Positions 11,200 to 22,650 of a DNA stretch of 64,000 nucleotides are shown here, in pieces (position 1 is the stretch's first letter; each line of letters begins with the position of its first letter). The DNA is from Porites lobata (lineage: Eukaryota; Cnidaria; Anthozoa; Scleractinia; Poritidae): assembly GCA_942486035.1 (NCBI GenBank), contig CALNXK010000152.1, positions 212,501 to 276,500 on the forward strand. The letters are read 5' to 3'. The position numbers were made by a program, and so were the translations under genes. The notes below the pieces were generated by a model. That model had not been told where the DNA came from and made no database searches. It saw only the letters and a list, made by a program, of their open reading frames with translations.

Positions 11200-11876
11200 C
11201 TATAAATGAAGTACAAAGCAATGGGATGTCTTCAAACACTTGGAGAAAGTCAAACAAGTTGGATCGCTGCAAGCGGAAACCGTGGTGAAATAAAATAAAT
11301 ATTAAACAAATAAATAAAGCCATGACTTATGATAAAGAGGTAATCAACACAAAGAAAACTAAGATTCATATTCCCCTCAAACTAGATTTACATATAGTGG
11401 CCAATTTTAATGAAGAATTGGTAGCACGTTGATCCCAATAAAAAATTATCGTAAGGGGACTTAACAAAATAACTGAATAGATCCTTTCATATTATATGTA
11501 GGTTTTTCAACCAATTTCTGAAGATGTTCAAAGATTTTTGTATATATTACATGTATGTAAAGATTTTAGCCGCTGAAACCTAAGACCAACAGTCGCTCAT
11601 GCCATTAAAGGGGATCAAAAACAGTGTTGGGTTCTAGATTTTACTCCATGAGATCGGGATTCCAGGTACTGGATTCCTGACCTTTGTCAGTGTAACTTGG
11701 AGTCCGGATTCCAATCTGAGTGGGATTCTGAACTCCTAGAGCGGTGTTCCGAATTCTAAATGAAAGCCAGCATTCCGGCTTCTACAGGTTAAAAGTTTCC
11801 AGGGTTTCAGAATAGGGATTCCATTACCTTTACATGGAGCGAAGTCATCATGAAAATTCACCTTTATCTAACTTAC

Positions 11877-12112
11877 ACTGTTTCGCAAATAAATTGTTTC
11901 CCTTGCTCGTATCCAGTAGTTACCCTGGTTCCCAAATACATTGAAAACCAAATCATTTCCGCTGTAAACATTTAGAGCTCCTATGGTATCACCATACATG
12001 TGATAATAGAAAACAAGACAAGCTGCTGCTCCATTTCCAGAAACAGACACTTGAAGTTTTGCGTTGTCACCTTGTCCCCTAGGAGACGACGTCTCCGTAT
12101 ACATGTAGTATC
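11877..12112 (-). CDS. Exon: MAM domain 3, middle part
   Basis: Encodes YYMYTETSSPRGQ, CLVFYYHMYG and ALNVYSGND. Acceptor CTCTTGCAG, donor CAGT|GTAAGT, phase 1 to 0. Differs from the MAM 4 copy at only a few codons. Confidence 0.88.
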
Positions 12113-12510
12113 CTGCAAGAGCATAATAATAATAATAATATTTTATAACAAAACATTCAATAAGAATCATTCTGTAAATCCTCTATCTTCCTTGCTAACA
12201 ATACAGCGTTTACAGTTAAATATGCCTCTCCCTCCCCCCTTCCCGCCTTCTTCCCGGTATGGACGTCAATAAATGGTATGTGAAAAGAAAAACATTTCAA
12301 GGATAAGGGTAAGGGGTTGTTATTTCTGCGCGCAAAAATAAACGAACTAGGCGTGAAAATCAGTGCTGTCATAGTTCTAGGTTAATCAGTTGACATTTGT
12401 CTTTAATATCTGGATTATTCTGCATAAAGAAGAAAGATAATTAAACAACAACAACGAAGTAAACAAACAAAAAAGGCAATTAAAAAAAAAAACCGTTAAC
12501 TGTCGCTTAT

Positions 12511-13010
12511 AAGCCCTGCCTAGTTTTCATATTTGAATTGAGAGGGGCTGGGAAGAAGTCGGTTTATTATGGGATAAATATCTCGAGACCCAAATAGTCA
12601 GAAAAGCACCTTGAGGTTATGAAAAATTGGAAGTTTAATTTCCATTGGGGCAATACTTTACAAGACACAGCTTCTTATAAACTTGTCAATTTTTAAGAGA
12701 TGTATGTATTGCCGGAGACATCGTCCGGACGTCTATACATTTCTTAGTAAATTTTGGAGTAAGTCCTCCCTAGTTTTCATATTTAAATTGAGAGGGGCTG
12801 GGAAGGAGTCGGTTTATTATGGGATAAATATCACGAGACCCAAATAGTCAGAAAAGCAGATTGAGGTTATGAAAAATTGGAAGTTTAATTTCCATTGGGG
12901 CAATACTTTACAAGGCACAGCTTTTTATAAACTTGTCAATTTTTAAGAGATGTGTGTATTGCCGGAGACATCGTCCGGACGTCTATACATTTTTTAGTAA
13001 ATTTTGGAGT
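12511..13010. repeat. Two tandem copies of a 250-bp unit
   Basis: Copy 1 (12511-12760) and copy 2 (12761-13010) are almost identical. Both contain TTGAGAGGGGCTGGGAAG, TTATGGGATAAATATC, GGGGCAATACTTTACAAG and GCCGGAGACATCGTCCGGAC. The last block is itself a hairpin. Confidence 0.9.
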
Positions 13011-13243
13011 TTTTGAATGGTTGTATTTCGTTCAATATAGGCCCGATAAACACTAATCTTGAGAATGTTACTAAGTTCAATGTGCTCTTTCTGACTATTT
13101 GACATTTCTAATCAAACTGAACAACGCACGCGTTTGGTTAAAATCTTTGCTCGTGGGCACTTAGCTTTGTATTTACTGCTTTTTTTTTTATTAAGCTTTA
13201 ATCAATCCGAATTCATTTCAATTTGAAGCGTAATTGTCTCTAC

Positions 13244-13420
13244 CGTTTCCAGTGGTGTGATCTGACGAAGGCCCCGTATTTGAAGACGAAGTACTTCCTC
13301 TTTGGCGTGTCCAGTCAAATACGTCTGAGGAAGACTGACTCCATCCATAACACAATCCATAGTCAAAGTTACAAGATGCTTGGACAGACGGCGAGGTCCA
13401 GGGCGCGGACGTTGTTTGTG
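13244..13420 (-). CDS. Exon: MAM domain 3, first part with linker
   Basis: A short Thr/Ser/Pro/Trp linker (SAPWTSPSVQA) leads into CNFDYGLCYGWSQS and VFDWTR, then NTGPSSDHTTG. Acceptor TACCAACAG, donor AACG|GTAGAG, phase 1 to 1. Confidence 0.87.
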
Positions 13421-13739
13421 CTGTTGGTAGAGAGAATTCGCTTATTTTTTTTTTTCAGATAATCACAGCTTTGAGATTCAAATAATAGCTGCGCACTGTA
13501 AGCTAACAAACAAACAAGCAAACAAACAAACAAACAAACTCCAATCATAACTTATTTGTTTTTTTCCTCAACTCTTTTACTTATGTATCGTCCACGATAG
13601 TGATTAAATGCTTCGAATAAACATTTATGTAATCAGTTTTCTAAAGGATTCATATAAGGAGGTTCTTCCACATTATCAGCTCCCTTACTAAGCGAAATGC
13701 ACATGATATGACTATTGAATTTTGTCTCGTCCAACATAC

Positions 13740-14048
13740 CTCCAGAGCATATCACCGATGCATCTTCACCGTGGTCGCAGTTATGAGAGCCCCAACCTCT
13801 GTGCCGACAATAGATTATGGAACTTTCCCTTCCCGAACATGCAACATCGTCCAGCCAGATTTGACCACTCCCGGGCCCGAATCGGGCATTCGCTGGGGCA
13901 CTAACCGCACCAGGAAATCCAAGCTGGCGACAAACGACTCGTGCGTCATTTATATCCCAGGAGTCATCACAAACAGTTCCCCAGATGTTATTGTGATATA
14001 CTTCAACTCTTCCTTCCCAGCTTCCAGATCCTCCAATAAGTCTCAGAC
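13740..14048 (-). CDS. Exon: SRCR domain 1
   Basis: Scavenger receptor cysteine-rich domain in one exon. It opens LRLIGGSGSWEGRVEVY and contains WGTVCDDSWD, VVCRQLGFPGA, IWLDDVACSG and WGSHNCDHGEDASVIC. Six cysteines and a single-exon layout fit group A. SRCR domains bind protein or polyanionic ligands. Acceptor TACTTTAG, donor GGAG|GTATGT, phase 1 to 1. Nearly identical to SRCR 2. Confidence 0.92.
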
Positions 14049-14184
14049 CTAAAGTACAAGAAAATAAGGGTAAGTGAAATCTGAAATGTATTTCCGGTGT
14101 TTTTTTTTTTGTTGTTGTTGTTGTTGTTTTTGTTTTGTTTTGTTTTTTGACTTGTGGATTACCTATAGCGCAAGGAACGAGTTA

Positions 14185-14415
14185 AGGTTGATTTCCACTG
14201 ACGCGTTTTTGTCTACGTACGTTAACGCCAGTAAATTTTAATCACGCTAATAAAATAGAGGCAAGATATTAAGTGTTGAGATTAAACGTCAAGTTGAGCG
14301 AGGTTCAACTTTAACGCTTACGAGCGACCGTTAATTCATTGCCTCTATCTTATTTGCGAACGTAAAATTTATGCATGTACGCACGTAAAAATTACGCGAC
14401 AGTGGAAATCAACCC
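14185..14415. mobile_element. MITE, PIF/Harbinger-type, TTA target duplication
   Basis: Ends AGGTTGATTTCCACTG and, reverse complement, GGGTTGATTTCCACTG, flanked by TTA at 14182-14184 and 14416-14418. The interior holds paired CGTACGT/ACGTACG blocks and no ORF. A relative lies at 47425-47560. Confidence 0.75.
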
Positions 14416-14469
14416 TTATTGTGATTGTGGGTACCGCAATATGCAAATGTGCAATCAGGTTTAGACGGC

Positions 14470-15178
14470 TTTCATAATTTCTCAGCTCGCACGATAACGC
14501 CCGATATCAAAACGACAACTGTCGTATATCGATCGTTCCCGTTCCGTAAACAGGAATTTTGATGTTATGATTTTGTGCTATAGCTTCATAGGGCGATAAG
14601 TTGGCTTCATGTGGACTTTGAATGTTTGAAATTAGAACTATGGCCAACTTTGAGACAAAAGTTTTATGAATTTTATGAATAAGTTGCGCCATAACGTCAT
14701 TAGGTGTGCGCTGGATTTCTTCCGGGTTTACAGCTAGTTTTAACCAAGTCTCTGCTTTCAATCGTTTTCGTTCTTTACCGTTTGTGATGGCTTGTGTTTT
14801 TTGGCAGAAGCGTCTGATGCTTGCGGCTACTGCATTTCCAATGTGGTCCCGGGATGAATCAAAAAGCTGGTATCCTAACGGTAGAATGCTTCGTTGGATC
14901 GAATCAAATGCCCTCGGGTGACCAGAAACTTGACGCTATTCCCAGACTGCTTCTCCGTTAATTTGTAGAGAGAACATTGGATCTTTTTTATCCATAAAAG
15001 GAGGGACCATGGGTATTAGCAGGGGAATGATCGGGTTGTCTATGAGCCTTGAAAAGAGCTCCCGATCGTTGACGTTATCGTCGATTTTAGCGTTGCTCAT
15101 TACGCGATCTGTCTGGCAGTTCGCATGAGTCAGATGTTGCACTGTATTGGCTTTGAAATTCGCGGCAACTGTGAACTA
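14470..15178 (-). pseudogene. Unidentified broken reading frame, about 220 codons
   Basis: The minus-strand frame is open from about 15178 to 14507 apart from one TAG near 14940. It looks protein-like (DNPIIPLLIPMVPPFMDKK; HIGNAVAASIRRFCQKTQ; AETWLKLAVNPEEIQRT) rather than chance sequence. I do not recognise a family. It lies between two MITE or duplicated regions in an intron, so it is probably the remnant of a transposon protein or a retrocopy. Confidence 0.4.
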
Positions 15179-15179
15179 T

Positions 15180-16130
15180 TTTACAACTGAGTGGTTTTCT
15201 TGAATGCGCATCGTATTAGCCCTGAAAACGATTCTTATTCACTCTTGGGACTAAGACAATAGCTCGCTTGCTCGAGACGCGCCATTTTCGAACACAACTC
15301 CTACGAGAAGTTTTCAAAGTGAAAGGGATAGTGGTTCTACTCAACCGATTTTCAAAATTAAAACGGATTCTTTTCGAGAAAAGGTCCATCTTTCATTTGC
15401 CGCGCGTAGGTTTTTGAAACACAGTGTAAATTTTCAGAAATTTTCTTTCGAAAATGGACTCCATACTAAAACTCCCGTTTTTACTGTATTTTCAAGTTCA
15501 AAGGGATAATGTTTACTCTTCTTCAATCTTCTTCATTCTAGGCTCAATTTGCAGATTCACCATTCGTCTTCAAAAGATGCGTAAATTTTTAGGATTTGGC
15601 TTTTGGAAAGTAGGAAAGCAAGTTTTTTCAGCGCAACCTGACCAATTTGAGCTCTTTCTTCTCTTATTGTGAGCTTTCCTTAGCCAGCCCGCATACAAAT
15701 TTGCCGCTTCGCTGATTATGAATATTTAATGTCTCTGCATTCTTCGCGATGGAGTTTTCCCATGATAAGATTCCCAATCACAAGTTTTTTTTAGGGGAAT
15801 ATCGATCAATATTATTGTTGCCGGATCGTAATTGATTTTCCCCGTGTAACTGCAGAGAATTGCAACGCCGACAGCAAGAGACTTCACGACGGTTTTGCGA
15901 CACAAAATATCGTCTCATCGGCCATATGTTCTTCAGTTCAAATGCGACGAAATGAGTTAAAGCGCGACTTTTACCGTCAAAACCCAGCTTATTTGCCTCG
16001 AATATATCTTTCATTTCTTCACAAAAAAAAGCTTTACCGACTTCAAACAGCGTCCATCGGCAGAATTTCATGGGCAAAATGTTAAATATAGTTGATTTAA
16101 TATAATTGGTATCATCAGTTGTCGTGACGC
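15180..16130. other. Intron stretch, nothing assigned
   Basis: No domain or repeat family recognised before the GTCGTC-rich duplication. Confidence 0.45.
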
Positions 16131-16135
16131 AGACA

Positions 16136-17880
16136 ATAGGGAACTTAAGAACCACGACGACGACTTTGTCGACGACGACCGGAAGTGAGATACCGTGCAC
16201 TGCGCAAGCGCGGTTAACAAATTTCGTCGTCGTGGTGTGGTCGACGACGCCAAACACAGTAGAGTCACGTCGTCCTGCAGTCCACAAGCTTCGTCAGGTA
16301 TAACTCCCTGTTTTTAAGCGATTTTTCAAGGGCTTTGTATTTTTTCACCTCGTAAATCCAGGTATCCTTTCTTTTTTCTGCTAACAAGCGATGTTGATTG
16401 AAAATTTGACTGATGAACTGTGTTTACTTCGAAGACAACACTGAGCTGTGCAGGCCGAGCGAGCGAACTCGTAAGTGACAAATTTATTTGTACGTATTTA
16501 GGTCAGCCAAATCACATATCCTTAATATAGAGGAAATGAACTTTATATGGAAAACAGCTATCGCATCGGAATGTCTCTTTTTCCAAATCTAAACTCTGAC
16601 AGACAATCGGACTCGGTCATGTCATTCAGGTTGAAAGTTGAATAACCTTCGTACGGAAAGCAGAGATTTTTCCGTTCGAAAAGGTCAGACAACACTAAGA
16701 ATTCTTCATCGTCAATGAAAGTAGACGTAGGGCTTATAAAATAAGATCTTACATCGTCTTAAAAGACGCCTTTGCGAAAAACGTTGTTGCGAACGAACAT
16801 CACAGTTGTACTACTTCTACATGTTTGTTTACATTGAGTGTCGTCGTCGTCGACCTACCGATCGACTGCATCTTAACTTTCCTTTTTCCCGCCGAAACTG
16901 ACGTTCTCGTTCCAGTCCTTTCCCAGTCAACAGACGTCGTCGTCGTGAACTTCGTCGTGGTTCTTAAGTTCCCTAATAGGGAACTTAAGAACCACGACGA
17001 CGACTTTGTCGACGACGACTTTGTCGACGACGACAGGAAGTGAGTTACAGTGTATTGCGAAAGCGCGACCAGTAAATTTCGTCGTCGTGGTGTCGTCGAC
17101 GACGCCAAGCAAAGTAGAATCACGTCGTCCTGCAATCCACAAGCTTCGGCAGGTACAAATCCACTGTTTTAAGCGATTTGTGAAGTCCTTTGCATTTTCT
17201 TATCGTCGTAAATCCAGGTATCGTTCCTTTTTTCTCTTCACAAGCGATGTTGATTGAAAATTCGACTAATGAATTGTTTTTACTTCGGAGAATGACAACA
17301 GCTGAGGAGGCCGAGCGAGCGAACTCGTAAGTGATAAATTTATTTGTACGTATTTAGGTAAGGCAAATCATATATCCTTAATATAGAGGAAATAAACTTT
17401 CTATGGAAAACCACTATCACACCAGAATGTCTCTTTTTCCAAATCTAAACTCTGACACCCTGCCTTGCATGTAACTTTAATAAAGCTATTTTGCTTGATC
17501 TGTTTAGTTTGTTACGGTTTTAAAGGAGCTATATCACACAATTTGCTATCTTTTTAAAGAGCTAAAATTTTTTCGCATCAATTGAAAATAATAGTTATTT
17601 TAAGACCCTAAGTATTAGTCCGGCCCCAGGAATAGAACCCACGACCTCCCGCTCCCCAGTTAAGCGCTCTAGACACTCGGACTCGGTCATCTCATTCAGG
17701 TTAAAAGTTAAATAATCTTCGTAGGGAAAGCAGGTGTTTTTCCACTCGAAAAGGTCAGACAACACAAAAATTCTTCATCGTCAATGAAAGTAGACGTACG
17801 GCTTATAAAATAAGATCTTGCTTTGTTTTAAAAGACGCCATTGCGAAAAACGTTGTTGCGAACGAACATCACAGTTGTAT
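16136..17880. repeat. Tandem duplication rich in GTCGTC/GACGAC with a central palindrome
   Basis: Copy A (16136-16810) and copy B (16975-17880) begin TAGGGAACTTAAGAACCACG and end GAACGAACATCACAGTTGTA. Copy B carries an extra 230 nt. The spacer's right end is the reverse complement of the copy start, forming a palindrome centred near 16977. Both copies contain GTCGTCCTGCAGTCCACAAG-like text followed by CAG|GT. The Thr/Val-rich ORFs here come from the repeat. Confidence 0.85.
17457..17690 (-). mobile_element. tRNA-derived SINE inside duplicate copy B
   Basis: The minus strand starts with GTCTAGAGCGCTTAACTGGG (A-box region) and GTGGGTTCTATTCCTGG (B-box region), then an AT-rich body of about 150 nt. 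It is missing from copy A at the equivalent point (AAACTCTGACA), so it either inserted after the duplication or was lost from A. Confidence 0.65.
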
Positions 17881-18026
17881 TAAGTGGTATTGGAAAATAG
17901 GCGCTCCTCCTGAAGTAAATTCTATAGCCTAATACAACATATTATTTATACAACATAAAAAGCTGTTATGAATAAGTTATAAATTGGGATTTGGCAGGCA
18001 AGGTAACTAATGAAATAAAAACATAC

Positions 18027-18320
18027 CCGATTTCTCAGTCCACTCTGTGACCTCTGAACTCGTGTAAACCTTTCCGTTATCATTTACACCAAGAACATTG
18101 AGTCGATATTCCATATATGGCGACAGCCCATAGAAAACATTAGATGTGGCATTTCCTTGCAGGATATTTCCATTCACAATACTTGCATTGCCGCTTTTTA
18201 TGACAGTTAGAAAGTGAAGAATGCTTTGGTCTAGCAGTGCTGATAGATTTTTCCAAGAAACGCGCATACTGGTTGCTGTTTTGTTATCAATGGATACGTT
18301 CCAACTGGACACTAGTTGGG
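18027..18320 (-). CDS. Exon: FN3 9 (A type), last FN3 in the gene
   Basis: Contains SSWNVSIDNKTATSM, VSWKNLSAL and YRLNVLGVNDNGK. Acceptor CTTTTTAG, donor TCGG|GTATGT, phase 1 to 1. In every earlier unit an A-type FN3 is followed by a B type; here the next recognisable exon is an SRCR domain. Confidence 0.85.
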
Positions 18321-18351
18321 CTAAAAAGAAATCGAGAAAGTTTATTAGTTA

Positions 18352-18352
<1 letters not shown>

Positions 18353-18386
<34 letters not shown>
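18353..18386. repeat. (GAT)n microsatellite
   Basis: About 11 copies of GAT just inside the intron before FN3 9. Confidence 0.9.
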
Positions 18387-18389
18387 AGA

Positions 18390-19190
18390 CATTACAGCGA
18401 TAGTTGAGTTTGAGAATTCCAAATTAAATTTCGCAATCATGTGCAACGCTCAGATTCTAATCTAATCTAATTTCAAATATTTTTGTACAGGTACCCCCTC
18501 TAAAATCACGTACGTAAACTTTACAATATGTCAGCCTGGTTTAGAACCAAGATATCAATGTGAAAGTTAACGTGGAGTGCTTTCTAGTTTTGGTTTAATT
18601 TTGTTGTTGTTGTTGTTATAAACTAGTTGAAGATGCAACAGTTTGAGTTTCCTGCATAATGGGCTTAGTTTGAAAACAAGCATTGAACACACATTTTTTG
18701 TTAGTTTTGTTATTTTGCTGTTTGTTTGTTTTTCTTTTCTCTTTTTTTTGCCAGTTTATATTTATATGCTGTTGACTTTTTATTAAAAAAATTATCAGTT
18801 TAGAAAATGTGTATAAAGGAGGATAAATTTGGAAAATTGCCATGGTAACCAAGACAAATAAAAAGTTAGTTGTAAAACTAAAACAAATTTCACGGAATAT
18901 CCTCGACTTCTCCATTCTTTATGACAATGATGAGGCAATTTAATCTTGCTTTTCTGAAAACTTATTTTGGTTTTTCAAATTCAGAAACTGCAATTAGCAA
19001 ATGCCAGTTTATCACGCATAGGGAAAGTAAGTCTGTTTCAGGGGAATGACCTAAAAAGAAACCCTACGAACCAACAAAATTTGGATCTGTGTATTCTTTG
19101 GGTTACACTTTTATGTCCGGTAGTTGAACATGTATGACAAGAAATAAAAAGCTCGCAATATTAGCGCTGTTTTAACTAAAAGGATGAAAC
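18390..19190. other. Intron between CUB 5 and FN3 9, nothing else assigned
   Basis: AT-rich with short GTT and TTTG runs; no feature recognised. Confidence 0.5.
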
Positions 19191-19194
19191 TAAC

Positions 19195-19388
19195 CCGATT
19201 GTAATCCCTGCGGTACAATTCCGAATTGAAGCCTGACATTACTGTAACTACCATACAGATAGACTTGCACGGTGATATTATCAGAGTTTCCAAAATTAAC
19301 TTCCCTGAAAGGTTTTTGGGGAGTCGATGAGTATCCATAACGAATAAGCACAGTTGCACCGCTGCCATCCATTACTTTAATGTATTCA
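19195..19388 (-). CDS. Exon: CUB-like domain 5, second half
   Basis: Begins with EYIKVMDGSGATVLIRYGY and continues SDNITVQVYLYGSYSNVRL. Acceptor GTTGCAG, donor TCGG|GTTAGT, phase 2 to 1. Confidence 0.75.
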
Positions 19389-20059
19389 CTGCAACATAAC
19401 GAGGAAAAGAAAACATATTTTGTCATTGATAGTGGTAACCTAGCTATTGTCGGCCTTGTTTTTTTTTTTCTCCTGACCCGGTTCCTCGAAAGACGGTTAA
19501 GTTTAACCCAGGATTAAAAGCCAAACTATAAGCAAAAATTTCTTGTCTAAGAACGTGCAACTCAAGCTCACAAAATACTGTTGAGCGTTTACTTTGAAAC
19601 GCAGTAATTATAACACGAAATGTTATCTACTCTAAGCAGTACACAGGAAAATAAAATAGAAAAACGGAACAAAGTTTTAGTGCAGGATTGACGCAAATCT
19701 GCCTTTTAGAACCCGGGCTCTGAAGTAATTCTTTTCTTCCTTTGTTCTCCTCTCCCTCACCTCCCTGCCCCACCCACTATCTTAATTCACCCTTTCCTCA
19801 CTCCAGCCATCCTATCTCATCATATTCTTCTTCTTTCATTAAAACATTCTTCAACTTCACATAGACACGTCCATACAACCTTTTCCCTACACATCGACAA
19901 CCCATCCTTCCACTCATCTGTTCTCGCTGCCGTTTTATCCCCACATCTTTCCAACCAATTCAAATCATCCCTACGCCCATCCGTCCGTCCATCCATTCAA
20001 TATCTAAAACATTTGCACATTTGAACACACGTAATGCAACATGAGGTAATCATTGATTA

Positions 20060-20277
20060 CAGATCCGCGTTCGTCACTTCGAGTCAGAAGGAGTCCAGCC
20101 TCCCGGCCAAGGTGCCCCTGATAAAATTAATAGGCGCGGCAAATTTGCAGTCGCCCGTGATACTCGAAAGGTACTGCCTTTGTGCCACAGGAACAGATTA
20201 TAGATTATAATGCGTTCTGCCGAACGCGATAAAAAATAAATAAATAAATAAATAAATAAAATAAATAAATAGATAAA

Positions 20278-20327
<50 letters not shown>

Positions 20328-20335
20328 TCTTGGGT
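20060..20335 (+). mobile_element. Retrotransposon 3' end with (AATA)n/(AAT)n tail
   Basis: A frame ending KFAVARDTRKVLPLCHRNRL and a TAG at about 20198-20200 is followed by a short 3' UTR and about 95 nt of AAAT and AAT repeats, the usual tail of several LINE groups. Only the last part of the element is here; the family is not certain. Confidence 0.45.
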
Positions 20336-20689
20336 TGCACCTGACGTCACCAAAAATCGAACTAAGAAACTATCGATTCTTCTGAGTTTCTACTTTCACG
20401 AGGTATTACAGTACCTAAACACCTTTACATAAACAGATTTTTGGTTCGAAAGGGTTCTTCGTTTTGCGAGAGAGGACGCTTGAATTTCCAGGCTTTTGCG
20501 TGACGCAGAATTTAGCTGGCGGCAAGGAAAGCTCTTATGTGGGTCAAAAACATTATCGATTTTCGAAGATTTTGCAATCTAAACATTCCAAACCTCAGAA
20601 TAAATATTACTGTAATCTTTATGAGTTCCTCAAGCGAAGAATTCACGCATTAGTAGGAAAACTCGAAAACAGATGTTTCTGTTGGTATC

Positions 20690-20760
20690 CGGCGGCCATA
20701 TTGGTGTTCCTGAAAAGGACACCAACATGGCGTTTCCATACAAAGCTTTATAAATTTAGG
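20690..20760 (+). repeat. Short dispersed repeat (inverted copy at 27195-27245)
   Basis: ACACCAACATGGCGTTTCCA and ACAAAGCTTTATAAATTT recur in reverse orientation near 27195-27245 with few changes. Confidence 0.6.
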
Positions 20761-21068
20761 TAAACCGTTTTTTCCCAATATCTCGAATTTGAAATATTTT
20801 ACAGACCTGACTCTCGGCAAGGGTTTTTGTATATTTATCTTTTTTCATTTCCCAGATTCTAGTCCTTCTGTATTGAATGGTTTGCATTTTTATTTTTCAT
20901 TGCGTGACAGTGCAAGCCGAGAATAAAATAAGATAGGTATCGCTTTCCTTTGATATTATATTTCACAAGCTCTAAATTTAGCAACACAATTGCGCGGTTT
21001 AAACAAAAAAGAGAAAAAATTCAATCTTATTTATTTCCCGATGGAAGATACTGTTTCTTTTAACTCAC

Positions 21069-21225
21069 GAGTAATATGACAGGTAGAGTTCTTGTATTGA
21101 AGTAAGTGCAACTGCTTGCTCAATTCCTACATTTCCAATTGACCACGTGCACAGAAGATAACCGTAAGAACCTTTCGGGCCAAATTGTAGCTGGCCAAAT
21201 GATTGATTTATACTTCCTCCACAAC
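21069..21225 (-). CDS. Exon: CUB-like domain 5, first half
   Basis: Encodes GCGGSINQSFGQLQFG, LLCTWSIGNVG and LYLSYY. Acceptor TTCCATAG, donor TACTC|GTGAGT (unusual C at the last exon base), phase 1 to 2. Confidence 0.75.
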
Positions 21226-22016
21226 CTATGGAATAACCAATGGCAGCAAGTTAAATAAATATAAGGAATTTCCTTGGGGGGAGGGAAAAAAAACTATAGG
21301 ATAAACGAGCATAAACATGAACGCTAAGCATGAATAAATACGCGAAGGGTTCGTCATATGAAACACCACCGTGGTTAATTACATGTGCGACCAAATATAT
21401 ATTACTGTAAATCCTTTTTTCTCTCTCTCTTTTTTTATTTTTTTTTATTTTTCATGGAACATTTTACGCGTCAGTCAATACACGCATGCTATTCCTCATT
21501 ATTAATTAATATATATTTTTATTAGAGTTTCGTTACTCAAGGTACTAAAACAAACATAGAGTCAAACCGGTAATGGGCGATCACCCTTGGAGATTAGCTT
21601 ACTTACCCCTTAATGTAGATCGACCGTTTAATACAGGTTTGACAAATCTAACAGTTATTCAAAAACATGAAGATGATGAAAGAGCAAAATATTTATCCCA
21701 TGACAAAAATACCGGAGACCAAAAAAGAATAAAAAGCGAGTGACTAAACACCATATACACTGTGTATGCCACACTGTTGTAAGTCTTGTCAAGAGGTTTC
21801 GATTTCAAAGAATAAATTACAACTATTACTCTTTGAAATCGAGGTAAATATTCCTAAAGCCACTATTCACCGTGATTGAAAAGAATAATTGTTCTAGTAT
21901 ATACACATGAAGTGATCTCCTCAAAATCAGAAAGGAAACCATTAAAAAGTACGACTTGATTGACGGATCAAATCATGCGTGAAAAATTTGCATGTAACAT
22001 ACATGCACGAAAGTTT

Positions 22017-22078
<62 letters not shown>

Positions 22079-22108
22079 GTTTAGGCCTTCCGTCCACACG
22101 AAGACGAT

Positions 22109-22176
<68 letters not shown>

Positions 22177-22234
22177 TTATGCGTCTTCGTGTGGACGGCC
22201 GTAAACGTATATTTTCGTTAACGCTGTGAAAACG

Positions 22235-22273
<39 letters not shown>

Positions 22274-22614
22274 CGTTTCCAAGATGGCGTACACACGAGT
22301 GTTGAGCTGTGTCATGCTTGCGCTTATTTCCAGCATAATTGCGAGCATTCAATTGAATCATGCAATGATCGATATACAGGAAATCTACAAAAGAAGAAGA
22401 CTAAACCTCTCAAGATTGTTATCCACAACTACAAGCACTTTTACTCGAGTAAAACGACTTAGATGCAGACGTGAGAGCAAAGAGAGAAGATTCTGGACCA
22501 GACCAGGTCGTACAAGCGCCTGGTGGGACAACTTTGCCGATCAAGTGGTGATACCAGAAGAGTGGAAAGAGAACTTTCGAATGAGCATGCGCGTTCGGTG
22601 TATGACATCATTTT

Positions 22615-22646
<32 letters not shown>

Positions 22647-22650
22647 TAAA
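22017..22650 (+). mobile_element. Deleted PIF/Harbinger element with nested TIR copies
   Basis: The left end GGCCCCGTCCACACGAAGACG and right end CGTTTTCGTGTGGACGGG are inverted repeats. Further inverted copies of CCGTCCACACGAAGACG sit at 22090 and 22180, so a small MITE appears nested at the left. The ORF at 22245-22649 contains RRFWTRPGRTSAWWDNFAD and IPEEWKENFRMS, the N-terminal region of Harbinger-type nucleases, then runs straight into the right terminal repeat. The DDE nuclease is missing. This is an internal deletion derivative. Confidence 0.7.
22245..22649 (+). pseudogene. Truncated Harbinger transposase ORF
   Basis: 134 codons. A basic segment (YKRRRLNLSRLL) precedes the W-T-R-P-G-R-T-S-A-W-W block typical just before the catalytic domain. 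After FRMS the frame encodes only the translated terminal repeat. It cannot encode an active nuclease. Confidence 0.6.

Noticed and set aside
15778..17257. Thr- and Val-rich ORFs of up to 169 codons on both strands.
   Set aside because: Produced by GTCGTC/GACGAC repeats; no domain, and copies track the DNA duplication.
20464..20763. 99-codon plus-strand ORF.
   Set aside because: Its end is a dispersed repeat also found near 27.2 kb; the rest has no recognisable motif.
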